Positions 19,051 through 27,989 are shown, counted from the first letter of the stretch. The stretch: 64,000 nucleotides of DNA from Alcaligenes pakistanensis (GCF_014652815.1 NZ_BMZN01000004.1:251137-315136); one strand, 5' to 3'. Notes: a model not told the origin generated them from the sequence alone. Numbers and translations are program-made.

Positions 19051-19842
19051 TTAGCCAGGAAACAAAAAGGTGATTCCGGCCCGAACCCCCCAGCCTGTCG
19101 GTCCGTTGTCTGGGGCGCTGGCCCAGTACCGCGCACCCAGCTGGAAACTGACCGGCTGCGCTCCGAACTTAACGACTTTGGACACCGTAAAGTTCACCGG
19201 CACTGCCCAACCCTTATCCTTCCAATCATACGAACTTTCAGTGTCAACCCCAACCGTCCAGGCGTTGGCCGTCGTGTGTGAGACAAATGGCTGCATGAAA
19301 GTGGCACTGACATCTTTGCGATCTTTATGGCCTGCAAAAGACCAGATGTGATTGGTCAAGAACCCATAAGTCCAGCCCCCTTCCTGTTTGAGCAGCACTG
19401 CACTGGGGCCGGCACCCCACTTCTTGCCCCCGAGCATAGAATTTGTTGCTGATGGCAGGACCAGAGCGGGCCCCGCACCCCAAATCAAGCCACTCGAGGT
19501 AGGCTCTTTGGGCGAGAGGAAAAAACTTTGCGTAATGTCCCCTAAGCCAGACTGACTGCCAGACTCCCCCGCTATATTATGCTGATCGATCACAGGCAAA
19601 ATCGTGCGGGAGATCAGGTTCCAATCCTGATTAACCGAAATCGGAATCACCGGCTGAATATTCAACACCGAACGATAGCCCTTTTCAGAACCATAGCCCG
19701 AGTCGTAGTTATATTGAAACGGCACACTAATCATTGCCGCCACAGGATTAGCCAGCTGCTTGGCCAGCCCAGCCTCTTCGGCCCCACTGACACCTGCCAC
19801 TCCCACCAAAGTCAGAAACAATGCAATCCGCATGAGTTTCAT
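19051..19842 (-). CDS. Exported beta-barrel-like protein (phenol-degradation MetA-like transporter family)
   Basis: A 263-residue exported protein with signal peptide residues 1-21 (cleavage near VSGAEE). The mature part is made of alternating short strands rich in Gly, Trp and Tyr and ends in an aromatic-glycine tail (ITFLFPG), consistent with an outer-membrane barrel. Blocks such as FQYNYDSGYG, LIWGAGPALVLPSAT and WGVRAGITF recall proteins loosely annotated as transporters near aromatic-degradation genes. No substrate can be deduced. It is the last gene of a leftward cluster and lies 62 bp after the preceding barrel gene. Confidence 0.65.
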   Translation of the reverse strand: MKLMRIALFLTLVGVAGVSGAEEAGLAKQLANPVAAMISVPFQYNYDSGYGSEKGYRSVLNIQPVIPISVNQDWNLISRTILPVIDQHNIAGESGSQSGLGDITQSFFLSPKEPTSSGLIWGAGPALVLPSATNSMLGGKKWGAGPSAVLLKQEGGWTYGFLTNHIWSFAGHKDRKDVSATFMQPFVSHTTANAWTVGVDTESSYDWKDKGWAVPVNFTVSKVVKFGAQPVSFQLGARYWASAPDNGPTGWGVRAGITFLFPG

Positions 19843-19904
19843 ACCACCTCCCTATTTTTATAATGACCTGACTAAGGCTCGTCCGGCGGCCTTTCTGAAT
19901 CGGT

Positions 19905-20699
19905 TCAGAACCGGTAGGTCAGACCCAGAATCGGGCCTTTCTGAATAACATCGAATACAAAACCATCCTTGCTGTAATCCACACCTTGCATGCGATAGCC
20001 CGCCGTCAAAGACAGGTTTTTCTGTAGCTGATAACCAAAACCTGCAGCCACATCCCAATCCAGATTCGCTTGTCCGGCACCTATAGCGCCCCATCCCATT
20101 AGATAGACTTTTTCCGACAGAAAATAATTGCCGCGCAAGCCCGCCACCACATCAACCCAGGTGGCACTGTCACGCCGACTAACGCCGTCCAGAGTGCCGC
20201 CTTGGAAGCGCAATTTGCTCTTGACGTTCCAGAGTCGCGCGCCCGCGATCACGTCTAAATGGTTGGGCCCTGACTGATAAACCGTGTAAGCACCCGCCAA
20301 CAAACTTGAAAACGCTTCAGACGTCACCCCTACTGTGTCAGCCAGCCGCCCTTTGGGCGTAGCATTCTTTAAGGATGTCTTGGTATAGGCTATATCGCCC
20401 ACAATGCTATATGGCCCTCGACGCGCCTCCACAATGCCCATGAACGCAAAGTCCAGCTCATTGAAAATTTGCCCGAAGTTGGAACTCATTTCGGCGGCCG
20501 GTAAATTGAACTGCCCCGATGTGCCCTGAATGCCAGCCATCCAGAGATAGGGACTGACACTCAATTGCCACGAGGAGCCGGTATTCGATGGCTCCCCCAC
20601 AAAAGAATGAGGCGTGTCGTCGGATATTTGTCCCCAGGCAGCACCTGACACCGCCCCCAGCGCAGCCACTAAAAGCGGCCCTATAAAAGAAAATCTCAT
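19905..20699 (-). CDS. Outer-membrane beta-barrel protein, unknown function
   Basis: A 264-residue protein from ATG 20699, which has a strong GAGGGGGAAC ribosome-binding site; the longer upstream frame lacks a secretion signal at its start. Signal peptide about residues 1-23 (cleavage near AWGQ). The remainder shows amphipathic strands, a LSVSPYLWMAG motif typical of OmpA/porin-like DUF barrels, and a C-terminal GLTYRF ending in Phe, the usual recognition signal for barrel assembly. A TTCTGAA/TTCAGAA hairpin (19893-19910) overlaps the stop codon. It sits between the acid phosphatase gene and another barrel gene. Confidence 0.7.
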   Translation of the reverse strand: MRFSFIGPLLVAALGAVSGAAWGQISDDTPHSFVGEPSNTGSSWQLSVSPYLWMAGIQGTSGQFNLPAAEMSSNFGQIFNELDFAFMGIVEARRGPYSIVGDIAYTKTSLKNATPKGRLADTVGVTSEAFSSLLAGAYTVYQSGPNHLDVIAGARLWNVKSKLRFQGGTLDGVSRRDSATWVDVVAGLRGNYFLSEKVYLMGWGAIGAGQANLDWDVAAGFGYQLQKNLSLTAGYRMQGVDYSKDGFVFDVIQKGPILGLTYRF

Positions 20700-20805
20700 T
20701 AGTTCCCCCTCAGCAAGCCCCGCCTTCCCACACTCGCGTACGGCACCACCCCGGCGGTACCGGTGACTCCGCCAAAACAGAAAATACGGGACTTGATTAG
20801 TCAGC

Positions 20806-21639
20806 TTAGGAAAGCGCAGCGGACTCCACAGCGCAATTAAGACGCTCATTGCCTTGGATCGTTTTCGCTCTTGCCAGCTCTTGCTGAGCAGCTAAGATGT
20901 CGGCCTGAAATGCAGCTTCACTTTGCAGGCGAGCCACCGTAGCAGCCCCCATCACGCGCCCTGCATCCACATCACTTTGCCAATGGGCGTTGCAAACCAC
21001 CCGACTTTGGCCAAAAGACAGACCGCGGGCCAAGAGCTCATTACTTCTTTCAGGATTAATTTGTGCCAAGACAAGCGCCCAGGCCCAACCGGCGGCAGTA
21101 TGGCCTGAGGGGTATGAGCCGTCATTGCGCAACAGGTCCTCATCCCCCGGTGTACACGTTCCTTCTTGGTGCAAAGCGAACGGGCGAACTCGCTGATACT
21201 TGTTCTTCACGCCGTAGGTGGACAAGCCAGCGTCCGTCAATAAGCGTTGCATCATGCGATAAATAACGGGTGTACTCGCCTCTTCAATCTTCACGCCCAG
21301 CGCGCAGGAGTAATTCTGGGCAGGCCGAGGAAAGACCAGATCGGCATCTTGCCTGGCCTGCAGCCAGCGAGCTGACTCCTTGATCGCGGCGGCAGCTTGA
21401 CGTGCCTCTTCATCACGAGCAAAGGCGGCACTGTCTTTGGCAGGCGGAGCCCCCAGCAGCAATAAGCTATCAGGCAGGTCGGCTTGTTTCAAATAGCCAG
21501 GAGCCAACTTGAAGTGAGGATCAGTCACTTTGGCTTCCAATTGGGGGGAAAGCTGTGACTGCACCTGGCCAGCTGACAGCATTAGAACACCGCCAACAAC
21601 GCCAGACAAAGTCCTGCGAACGTGCATTGCAGTAGACAT
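20806..21639 (-). CDS. Periplasmic class A non-specific acid phosphatase (PAP2 family)
   Basis: A 277-residue exported phosphatase from ATG 21639 (CGAGG 8 nt upstream). After a signal peptide (about residues 1-29) the class A acid phosphatase signature appears in order: KNKYQRVRP (K-X6-RP type), PSGHTAAGWAWA, and SRVVCNAHWQSDVDAGR (SR-X5-H-X3-D). All catalytic residues of the vanadate-binding PAP2 site are therefore present. It should release phosphate from organic monoesters in the periplasm, as PhoN does. It starts 13 bp after the DUF1254 gene, so the two are almost certainly cotranscribed. Confidence 0.88.
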   Translation of the reverse strand: MSTAMHVRRTLSGVVGGVLMLSAGQVQSQLSPQLEAKVTDPHFKLAPGYLKQADLPDSLLLLGAPPAKDSAAFARDEEARQAAAAIKESARWLQARQDADLVFPRPAQNYSCALGVKIEEASTPVIYRMMQRLLTDAGLSTYGVKNKYQRVRPFALHQEGTCTPGDEDLLRNDGSYPSGHTAAGWAWALVLAQINPERSNELLARGLSFGQSRVVCNAHWQSDVDAGRVMGAATVARLQSEAAFQADILAAQQELARAKTIQGNERLNCAVESAALS

Positions 21640-21652
21640 AATAGACCTCGAC

Positions 21653-22687
21653 TTAAGGAGCAAGAGGCTCAAGTTTCGGGAAGCTCCAACGGCCGCTCAG
21701 GAACTCTTCATCAGGCTGATACAAACGGATAGTGAAGTTCCAGCCCGGCACAACGGGCAGACAATTCGCAATTTTTCCGTCGCAGCCACCGAACTGAATC
21801 ACCACCTTGCCATCCGCTTGTTTTTTGGCGGTCAGGCTGTTCAGCGAATAAGCGTCATATGGGTTTTTCTCAAAATAGCCTTCGGCGTTATAGACCGTCA
21901 CCGACCAGAATGCCTTGACCGGTACTTCACCCACAGTCAGCCGATAAAAGGTTTTGCCATCGTTGACCGGAACATCACCCCCTAAATAGGTTGCGTCTTT
22001 GGCCGGGTTACCGCCCCAACCGGTGGCGGTGCCGATCAGGTGCTGAATCGGGTCTACCGCGCCCTTAGGGCCGAAGGCCTGCTCATAATGAGGGCTGCTG
22101 TCACCAAGCACGAGCAAAGCATCACGTATTTTCTTCTGGCTGAGCGCATCCCATTTAGGCACGACAAACTCGCCCTTTTGGGCCTGTTTGACTTTGATGG
22201 CATCTTGCAAGACATGAACCTGATCCAGATCTTTACGATCAGCCGGGTTAGCCAAAGTACGGATCAACACAAATACGTAGCGTGTACCGACATTTTCTTT
22301 GCTGAGAACATAGTCACCCGCTGCGTAATTGAACGCAGGAATAAAGTGATCTTCGCTGACCACCTGCATGGACATATAACGCCCACCAGCATCGGGCAAA
22401 GTGACCGTCACAGGCCCGGCATCCAGATCAAAAACAGCGGAAGAATACAAGGTATCCCGGTTCATACGGATGACGCTTTGCGCATCGACCGAAACCGGTT
22501 CACGGCTGTGCACGAATTGCCCCAACGCACCATCGGCCACCATTTTTCCCATGTAGAGATCGGATTCTGCGCGTACAAAGTTCTCGACATTGACCGGAAT
22601 GACGGCATCGGAGGCCGGTTGAGCCTGAGCCCCTCCTACGGTTGATAGCAGCAAAGCCAAACTACAAATGGCAAATGAATAGGACAT
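21653..22687 (-). CDS. Exported DUF1254/DUF1214 protein
   Basis: A 344-residue protein from ATG 22687, supported by AAGGGG upstream and a signal peptide (residues 1-22, cleavage after AQA); the longer open frame upstream is not needed. The N-terminal half carries DUF1254 features (MNRDTLYSSAVFDLDAGPV, GGRYMSMQVVSEDHF). The C-terminal half has DUF1214 features (FWSVTVYNAEGYF, NPYDAYSLN, NCLPVVPGWNFTIRLYQP). The enzymatic role of these domains is unknown. It is the first gene of a leftward unit with an acid phosphatase and two barrel proteins, and is divergent from bacterioferritin. Confidence 0.85.
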   Translation of the reverse strand: MSYSFAICSLALLLSTVGGAQAQPASDAVIPVNVENFVRAESDLYMGKMVADGALGQFVHSREPVSVDAQSVIRMNRDTLYSSAVFDLDAGPVTVTLPDAGGRYMSMQVVSEDHFIPAFNYAAGDYVLSKENVGTRYVFVLIRTLANPADRKDLDQVHVLQDAIKVKQAQKGEFVVPKWDALSQKKIRDALLVLGDSSPHYEQAFGPKGAVDPIQHLIGTATGWGGNPAKDATYLGGDVPVNDGKTFYRLTVGEVPVKAFWSVTVYNAEGYFEKNPYDAYSLNSLTAKKQADGKVVIQFGGCDGKIANCLPVVPGWNFTIRLYQPDEEFLSGRWSFPKLEPLAP

Positions 22688-22896
22688 ACAAACCCCTTGA
22701 GCAGATGAAAAATTATTCTTTTGACCAGCTCTGGGACTATTCCAAATACGCCTGAAAATAGCGCACACCAGGAGCCGGGAACACACAAGGCAGACTGTAT
22801 AAGAATGTTTCCAGGCGAGCTTGCCATTTGGTGCCACAGAGTAAGTACCGCCATGGCATACTTTCGACATTGGCATACCCTTATAGGCTAATCATC

Positions 22897-23361
22897 ATGC
22901 AAGGCAATCCTGAAGTTATCAGCTACCTGAACCAGTTACTACGCGGCGAACTTGCAGCGCGCGACCAGTACTTCATCCACTCTCGCTTTTACGAGCACCT
23001 GGGTTTCACCCAGCTCTATGAGCGCATGAACCACGAAATGGAAGAAGAAACCCAGCACGCTGACGCCTTGATCCGCCGCATCCTGATGCTCGATGGCATT
23101 CCCGACATGCGCCCTAGTGCGTTCGAACCGGGACAGGACGTCGTGGGCATGCTGCGAAAGGACCTTGAGCTGGAATATGAAGTTCGTGCCGCCCTGCGTA
23201 AAGGCATCGAGTTGGCAGAATCTGCTAGTGATTTCGTGACCCGGGACATCATTCTGGCCCAGTTACGCGACACGGAAGAAGACCATACTTACTGGCTGGA
23301 AAAGCAATTGGGGCTGATCGAGAAAGTGGGCCTGGAAAACTACCAGCAATCGCAAATGTAA
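22897..23361 (+). CDS. bfr: Bacterioferritin, variant lacking the heme-ligand Met52
   Basis: A 154-residue ferritin-like four-helix protein that stores iron in a 24-mer. ATG 22897 gives the standard start [15 protein letters not shown]; an upstream in-frame extension is discarded. Ferroxidase ligands Glu18, Glu51, His54 and the later EEDH (E127/H130 equivalent) are in place. Position 52, the Met that binds heme between subunits in E. coli Bfr, is Thr here, so this subunit may not bind heme. It may pair with a second Bfr, as in bacteria with two Bfr types; no second copy is in the window. It is followed by a hairpin-rich terminator shared with sodB. Confidence 0.9.
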   Translation: MQGNPEVISYLNQLLRGELAARDQYFIHSRFYEHLGFTQLYERMNHEMEEETQHADALIRRILMLDGIPDMRPSAFEPGQDVVGMLRKDLELEYEVRAALRKGIELAESASDFVTRDIILAQLRDTEEDHTYWLEKQLGLIEKVGLENYQQSQM

Positions 23362-23417
23362 GGCGGTCAGGCAAGGTGCATGGCAACGCCATGCCCGATC
23401 AACGCAATAAGACGGCC

Positions 23418-23456
23418 AAAAAAAACCGCCATGCAATAAATGCTGGCGGTTTTTTT
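23418..23456. terminator. Bidirectional terminator between bfr and sodB
   Basis: An A-run followed by CCGCCA (to 23431) pairs with TGGCGG plus a T-run (23444-23456) around a 12-nt loop. It has the A-stem-T form that stops transcription from both bfr and sodB. A smaller perfect hairpin, GCATGGC-AAC-GCCATGC, precedes it at 23379-23395. Confidence 0.87.
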
Positions 23457-23461
23457 GCCTG

Positions 23462-23483
23462 GCAGCGCTCCGAGGAGCGCTGC
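23462..23483. other. 10-bp GC-rich stem-loop after sodB
   Basis: GCAGCGCTCC (23462-23471) and GGAGCGCTGC (23474-23483) form a perfect 10-bp stem with only GA between. In the sodB transcript it comes first, just before the shared terminator, and may protect the 3' end. Confidence 0.6.
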
Positions 23484-23498
23484 TTTCAGCCCAGGTAA

Positions 23499-24077
23499 TT
23501 AACCCAGGTTTTTAGCGGCAAATTCCCAGTTCACCAGGTTCCAGAAAATTTCCAGGTACTTGGGACGGGCATTGCGGTAGTCGATGTAGTAGGCGTGTTC
23601 CCACACATCACAGGTGATCAAGGCAACGTCATCGGAAGTCAGGGTCGTGCCAGCGTTGCTGGTGTTGACGATATCCAGGGAGCCGTCGGCTTTTTTAACC
23701 AGCCAGGTCCAGCCCGAACCGAAGTTGCCAACGGCAGACTTGGTGAAAGCTTCTTTGAATGCATCAAAGCTACCCCATTTGGCGTTGATGGCGTCAGCCA
23801 CTTTACCAGTAGGAGCGCCGCCGCCGTTAGGGGACAGGCTGTTCCAGTAGAACGTGTGGTTCCAGACCTGAGCAGCGTTGTTGAACACGCCACCGGAGGA
23901 CTTCTTGACCACGTCTTCCAGGGAAGCGTTTTCCAGCTCAGTGCCAGCAACCAGATTGTTCAGGTTGGTGACATAAGCTTGATGGTGCTTACCGTAGTGA
24001 AACTCCAGAGTTTCTTTGGAGATATGTGGCTCAAGCGCGTTGAGATCGTAGGGAAGAGCTGGAAGAGTGAATGCCAT
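23499..24077 (-). CDS. sodB: Superoxide dismutase, iron type
   Basis: A 192-residue cytoplasmic Fe superoxide dismutase. Metal ligands are His27 (LEFHYGKHH), His about 74 (WNHTFYW), and Asp/His in [11 protein letters not shown]. The Fe-type Gln before WNH (AAQVWNH) and the conserved YGKHHQAY are present, matching SodB rather than SodA. It lies downstream of xseA on the same strand with a 54-bp gap, and its terminator region is shared with the iron-storage gene bfr. Iron-dependent post-transcriptional control is common for sodB in the phylum but no such site is evident. Confidence 0.94.
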   Translation of the reverse strand: MAFTLPALPYDLNALEPHISKETLEFHYGKHHQAYVTNLNNLVAGTELENASLEDVVKKSSGGVFNNAAQVWNHTFYWNSLSPNGGGAPTGKVADAINAKWGSFDAFKEAFTKSAVGNFGSGWTWLVKKADGSLDIVNTSNAGTTLTSDDVALITCDVWEHAYYIDYRNARPKYLEIFWNLVNWEFAAKNLG

Positions 24078-24131
24078 TTCAATTCCTTCTAATAAAAATC
24101 GTTTTTGGTATCCAACAAGGAAGACGCAGTC

Positions 24132-25478
24132 CTACAGCAGATCGTGCGTGCGCACCACATCCACCGACACATGACCGCGACTCAACTCGACATCGAGTCG
24201 TTCACCAATCTTTAAGTCTAACGCATTTTTTACAACTTTCCCCTCGCTATCCCTGACTATGGCATATCCACGATTGATGATAAGGCGAGGCGACAAGGCC
24301 TGTAGTGTTTGCTGAGCCGCAGCCAGTCGCTGGCGGCGCAAAATCAAAGCATGATCCAGGCCTTTTTCCAGCCGTTGGAAAAGCATATCCAGATTTTGCT
24401 GTCTTGACGGCAACTGGGGAATACTGCGTTCCAAACGCGCCTTGACCGTAGCCAAGCGCAAACGGGCCGCATCCGGCACGCTACGAGCAACACGCTCCAG
24501 GCGTTGCTTAAGATGATCCAGGCCCTGTTGCTGCTGGACCAGACGTTGGTGTGGGGACACCAGCTTGGCGACCGCCCGATCCAAACGCAGGGAGGCACGG
24601 TCTATATGACGCTGCACGCCATGATTCAAGGCGCCTACACGCGCAAACACCTGCTCCAGCAGTTGATCACGGCCCAGACAGGCCAGCTCAGCTGCTGCGG
24701 TGGGGGTGGGTGCGCGCAGGTCCGCCACAAAATCGGCAATGGTGAAATCGGTTTCATGCCCCACCCCACTAATAATAGGGATAGGACTGGAGGCGATCAG
24801 ACGTGCCAGACCTTCATCGTTAAAAGCCCAAAGATCTTCCAGACTACCGCCCCCGCGCACCAGCAAAAGTGTATCGACTTCGGCTCGCTCAATCGCAGTT
24901 TCCAAGGCTTGTCGCAATCGCGGGGGGGCCTCAGCACCTTGCACCGGCGCAGGGTAAATAATGATGCGGACATGGGGTGCGCGCCGTTCCATTGCTGTCA
25001 GCACGTCTCGTAGGGCGGCGGCGGCCAGGGACGTAATGATGCCAATACTGCGTGGCAAGGTCGCAATAGGACGCTTGCGCTCGGGCTCGAACAAGCCTTC
25101 ACTTTGCAACTGGCCTTTCAAGCGCAAAAACGCTTCGTGCAAATCTCCCAGGCCAGCACGGCGCATGCCCTCGACCTGCACCTGGAAGTCCCCACGCGCC
25201 TCGTACAAGGTCACCGAGCAGCGAAACTCGAAGCGTTCGCCCGCACGCGGCACAAAACCTACGGCCTGGGCACGACCCCGAAACATCACGGCACGTACGG
25301 CGGCCTTGTCATCCTTGATTGAGAAATACCAATGCCCCGAAGCGGCCTGGGTAAAGTTGGACACTTCACCGCTGACCCAAACCACCGGCATGTGCTCATC
25401 CAGCAATTGGCTGACACGGCGGTTCAGCTGGGCCACTGTCCAGACCGCGGGTGCTCTAGATTCTTGATATTGCATCAT
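24132..25478 (-). CDS. xseA: Exodeoxyribonuclease VII large subunit
   Basis: A 448-residue large subunit of exonuclease VII, which degrades single-stranded DNA to oligonucleotides. An N-terminal OB-fold (VWVSGEVSNF, about residues 33-42) precedes the catalytic core with GIITSLAAAALRDV, LLVRGGGSLEDLWAFND and GVGHETDFTIADFVADLRAPTP-like blocks. The remainder is a long helical coiled region and a C-terminal INRGYAIVRD module. Two adjacent ATG codons could start it. The small subunit gene xseB is not nearby, which is normal in this group. It probably shares a transcript with sodB. Confidence 0.94.
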   Translation of the reverse strand: MMQYQESRAPAVWTVAQLNRRVSQLLDEHMPVVWVSGEVSNFTQAASGHWYFSIKDDKAAVRAVMFRGRAQAVGFVPRAGERFEFRCSVTLYEARGDFQVQVEGMRRAGLGDLHEAFLRLKGQLQSEGLFEPERKRPIATLPRSIGIITSLAAAALRDVLTAMERRAPHVRIIIYPAPVQGAEAPPRLRQALETAIERAEVDTLLLVRGGGSLEDLWAFNDEGLARLIASSPIPIISGVGHETDFTIADFVADLRAPTPTAAAELACLGRDQLLEQVFARVGALNHGVQRHIDRASLRLDRAVAKLVSPHQRLVQQQQGLDHLKQRLERVARSVPDAARLRLATVKARLERSIPQLPSRQQNLDMLFQRLEKGLDHALILRRQRLAAAQQTLQALSPRLIINRGYAIVRDSEGKVVKNALDLKIGERLDVELSRGHVSVDVVRTHDLL

Positions 25479-25708
25479 ATTCTTTGTTTTTGACTCGTCT
25501 CAGCGTAGTTTTCCACCGATTCGTATCCACAACTGTCATGCGTTTGTCAAATAGGCGCCAAGACAATGGCTTCCGTCCAATACCTGATGCAGCACTTTAT
25601 TGAAAACGCATAAACCATTGAAATTAAACACTATTTATAAAAACACCAAGATGGTCGAAAATTAGCCAGAGAACCTCTAAACCACCACCCGAGCCACTAT
25701 GGGATGTT

Positions 25709-25743
25709 TTATACACAGAATTATCCACAGTTTTTGTGGATAG
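25709..25743. promoter_or_regulatory. Cluster of DnaA-box-like sequences upstream of exbB
   Basis: TTATACACA (25709-25717) and TTATCCACA (25721-25729) match the TTATNCACA DnaA box on the + strand. TGTGGATAG (25735-25743) is a near match on the other strand, and a further one-mismatch copy GTATCCACA lies at 25523-25531. They sit within a 425-bp gene-free interval (25479-25903) with an A/T-rich stretch around 25600-25660. Possible roles are DnaA-controlled transcription, DnaA titration or an origin-like locus. Nothing else was recognised in the gap. Confidence 0.5.
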
Positions 25744-25903
25744 TTTTAGCACTACACCTATTACTGCAAATACATCATGACTTTGGCGTAGGTTTCGGGA
25801 AAAAGACCGTAAAGTGTACCGCGCCCGCGCCGGAACATTCCCGCAATGCAGACAGGGGCTCTACAATAAGCGTTGATTTATTTCGTGACCGGATAATCGA
25901 CCC

Positions 25904-26509
25904 GTGCTTACTTTGATCCATGCCGCTGGCTGGCCTGTCTGGTTCCTACTGGCCTGCTCTATTCTTGCCCTAGGCCTGATTCTGGAACGCCTTTTGGCTT
26001 TACGCAGCAAACGAATCCTACCGGCTGGGCTGGCGCGCCAGATCAGCGAGCTGACTGCGCAAAACCGCGTCCAGGACGATTCCCTGCCTCGCCTGTACGA
26101 CAACTCCCCCTTGGGTCGAGTATTAGCCACCGTACTGAAACATCGCCTTCAAACTCCGGCGCTGCGTGAAGCCGCCGTCGAGGCCGAAGGCAAGGACATC
26201 AGCTATCAGCTGAATAAATACATCCCCGCATTAGGCACCATTGCCGTCATCGCTCCCCTGCTGGGTCTGTTTGGTACGGTTATTGGCATGATCGATATTT
26301 TTGCGGCCTACGACCCTGCCGGTGGCGATCCTAGTCTGATTGCCCGTGGCATTTCTGTAGCCCTGTACAACACCGCCCTGGGGATTCTGATTGCTGTCCC
26401 GGCCATGATCTTTCACCGCTACTTTCGCAGCCGGGCCGACTATCTGCTGCATTGCCTGGAAAGTGAAGCCGGTGCCTTGGATCGTTTGCTGGCTCAGAGG
26501 GCCGCCTAA
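25904..26509 (+). CDS. exbB: MotA/TolQ/ExbB proton channel family protein
   Basis: A 201-residue inner-membrane protein with three hydrophobic segments (about residues 10-30, 105-130 and 150-172). The conserved block IAPLLGLFGTVIGMIDIF is followed by ISVALYNTALGILIAVPAMI, diagnostic of ExbB/TolQ. Start is GTG at 25904; no earlier start is possible in frame. It should form a proton-driven motor with the ExbD-like product encoded with a 1-bp overlap. In this operon type, next to lpxK, the partner TonB or Tol protein is encoded elsewhere, so the energised system is unknown. Confidence 0.86.
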   Translation: MLTLIHAAGWPVWFLLACSILALGLILERLLALRSKRILPAGLARQISELTAQNRVQDDSLPRLYDNSPLGRVLATVLKHRLQTPALREAAVEAEGKDISYQLNKYIPALGTIAVIAPLLGLFGTVIGMIDIFAAYDPAGGDPSLIARGISVALYNTALGILIAVPAMIFHRYFRSRADYLLHCLESEAGALDRLLAQRAA

Positions 26510-26913
26510 TGCGCTTTCGCCGAGCCCAAGACCAGGACACGCTGGAATTGAATCTGGTGCCCTTGATTGATGTCTTGCTGGTCGTGCTGATTTTTCTGGC
26601 CGCCAGCAGCACCTTTGTGCGCCATCGCCAATTGGATGTGTCCCTGCCCCAGGCTCAGGCCCAAGCCGCTCAAGCGGCTGAGTTATTGCTGGCCATCAGC
26701 CAGGACGGGCGCTACGCCCTGAACGGCATGTGGCTCGATGCCAGCAGCACTGCACCATTAAGCCAGGCCCTATCCACTGAAAAGACCGATGAGAACAGTA
26801 GCTTGCTGATTCTGGCCGATGCCCAAGCCCCTCATTTTGCTGTCGTGCAAGCCATGGAAGCGGCCCGTCAAGCAGGCATCCATCGCATTCATTTTGCGAC
26901 CCAGGCTCCATGA
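26509..26913 (+). CDS. exbD: ExbD/TolR family biopolymer transport protein
   Basis: A 134-residue protein with a short cytoplasmic N-terminus, one membrane helix (about residues 17-36) and a periplasmic domain. The helix contains LVPLIDVLLVVLIFLAAS, including the Asp expected to carry protons. Its ATG overlaps the exbB stop (TAATG) and its TGA overlaps lpxK (ATGA), so it is translationally coupled on both sides. It is the partner of the ExbB-like channel. Confidence 0.87.
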   Translation: MRFRRAQDQDTLELNLVPLIDVLLVVLIFLAASSTFVRHRQLDVSLPQAQAQAAQAAELLLAISQDGRYALNGMWLDASSTAPLSQALSTEKTDENSSLLILADAQAPHFAVVQAMEAARQAGIHRIHFATQAP

Positions 26914-27989
26914 GTGTGCGCGTCCGCCTGACAGATTGGCTGCACCGCCAATGGCAGAAAAAAGGCTGGTTCAGCCTGATCATGCGCCCTCTTTCAGCCT
27001 TGGCCGCCCTATTTGTACGTCGTAAACAGCAAAGGTACGAACAAGACCCCAGCGCCTCTTACCGCAGCCCGGTTCCGGTGATTGTGGTGGGCAATATTAT
27101 TGTGGGTGGTGCTGGAAAAACTCCTGTCGTGCTGGCACTGACTGAACAATTACGCACATTAGGATGGACGCCGGGCATTATCAGTCGAGGCTATGGCGTA
27201 GACATCGGCCCCACCCCCTGCGTAGGTCAAGGTCAATTAGCCGCCGAACAGTTTGGTGATGAACCTACCCTGATCGCCGCCCAAACCCAGGCCCCGATCG
27301 CTGTCCATCCACGCCGTGTCCTGGCTGCCCAAGCCTTGCTCAAGGAGTTCCCGGCGGTAGATCTGATTATTGCTGACGACGGGCTGCAACATCTGGCCCT
27401 GCAGCGCGATCTGGAAGTGGTAGTGCAAGATGCTCGTGGCGTGGGCAATGGCTATTTACTGCCTGCCGGGCCCTTGCGCGAAAGCCCCGAACGCCTGCGC
27501 CGGGTAGACTGGTTGATCAGCCAGATTGTGGCTGATCAAGCGCCCCCTTCTACCCCCCAGCCTGCCGACCCGGGCCGCAGCTTGACCATGAGTTTGCATC
27601 CTTATCAATTAGAGCACCTGATCTCTGGACGTCGCCTGGACTGGTCGGACTGGTATCAGGCATACGGGCAGCAAGACCTGCAAGCCTTGGCTGCCATTGG
27701 CCAGCCCGCCCGGTTTTTCACCATGTTGCGCGCCTGTGGTCTGCGCCTGAACCAAACATTTGCCCTGCCCGACCATGCCGCCTTGCAAGTACAAGACTTT
27801 CAAGCCTTGCATGACGGGCCAGTACTCATTACCCGTAAAGACGCCGTAAAATGCCAGCACCTGAACGACTCACGCTTGTGGGTCGTGGATGTTCAGCCCG
27901 TGTTTTCACACCCCGGCTGGATTGCTGAACTGGACAGTCTGTTGCGCAAACGGCGCTTAACCCCTCCCTCTTTACCCGGAGTCCCATAA
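26910..27989 (+). CDS. lpxK: Tetraacyldisaccharide 4'-kinase LpxK
   Basis: A 359-residue inner-membrane-associated kinase that phosphorylates the lipid A disaccharide at the 4' position. A membrane-proximal N-terminal helix precedes the P-loop GGAGKTP (about residues 67-73). DDGLQHLALQRDLEVVV (about 155-171) contains the catalytic Asp pair, and AGPLRES follows. It is a little longer than the E. coli enzyme (328). It sits in a fully coupled operon with exbBD upstream and a Trm112-like gene and kdsB downstream, combining lipid A and Kdo synthesis. Confidence 0.93.
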   Translation: MSVRVRLTDWLHRQWQKKGWFSLIMRPLSALAALFVRRKQQRYEQDPSASYRSPVPVIVVGNIIVGGAGKTPVVLALTEQLRTLGWTPGIISRGYGVDIGPTPCVGQGQLAAEQFGDEPTLIAAQTQAPIAVHPRRVLAAQALLKEFPAVDLIIADDGLQHLALQRDLEVVVQDARGVGNGYLLPAGPLRESPERLRRVDWLISQIVADQAPPSTPQPADPGRSLTMSLHPYQLEHLISGRRLDWSDWYQAYGQQDLQALAAIGQPARFFTMLRACGLRLNQTFALPDHAALQVQDFQALHDGPVLITRKDAVKCQHLNDSRLWVVDVQPVFSHPGWIAELDSLLRKRRLTPPSLPGVP

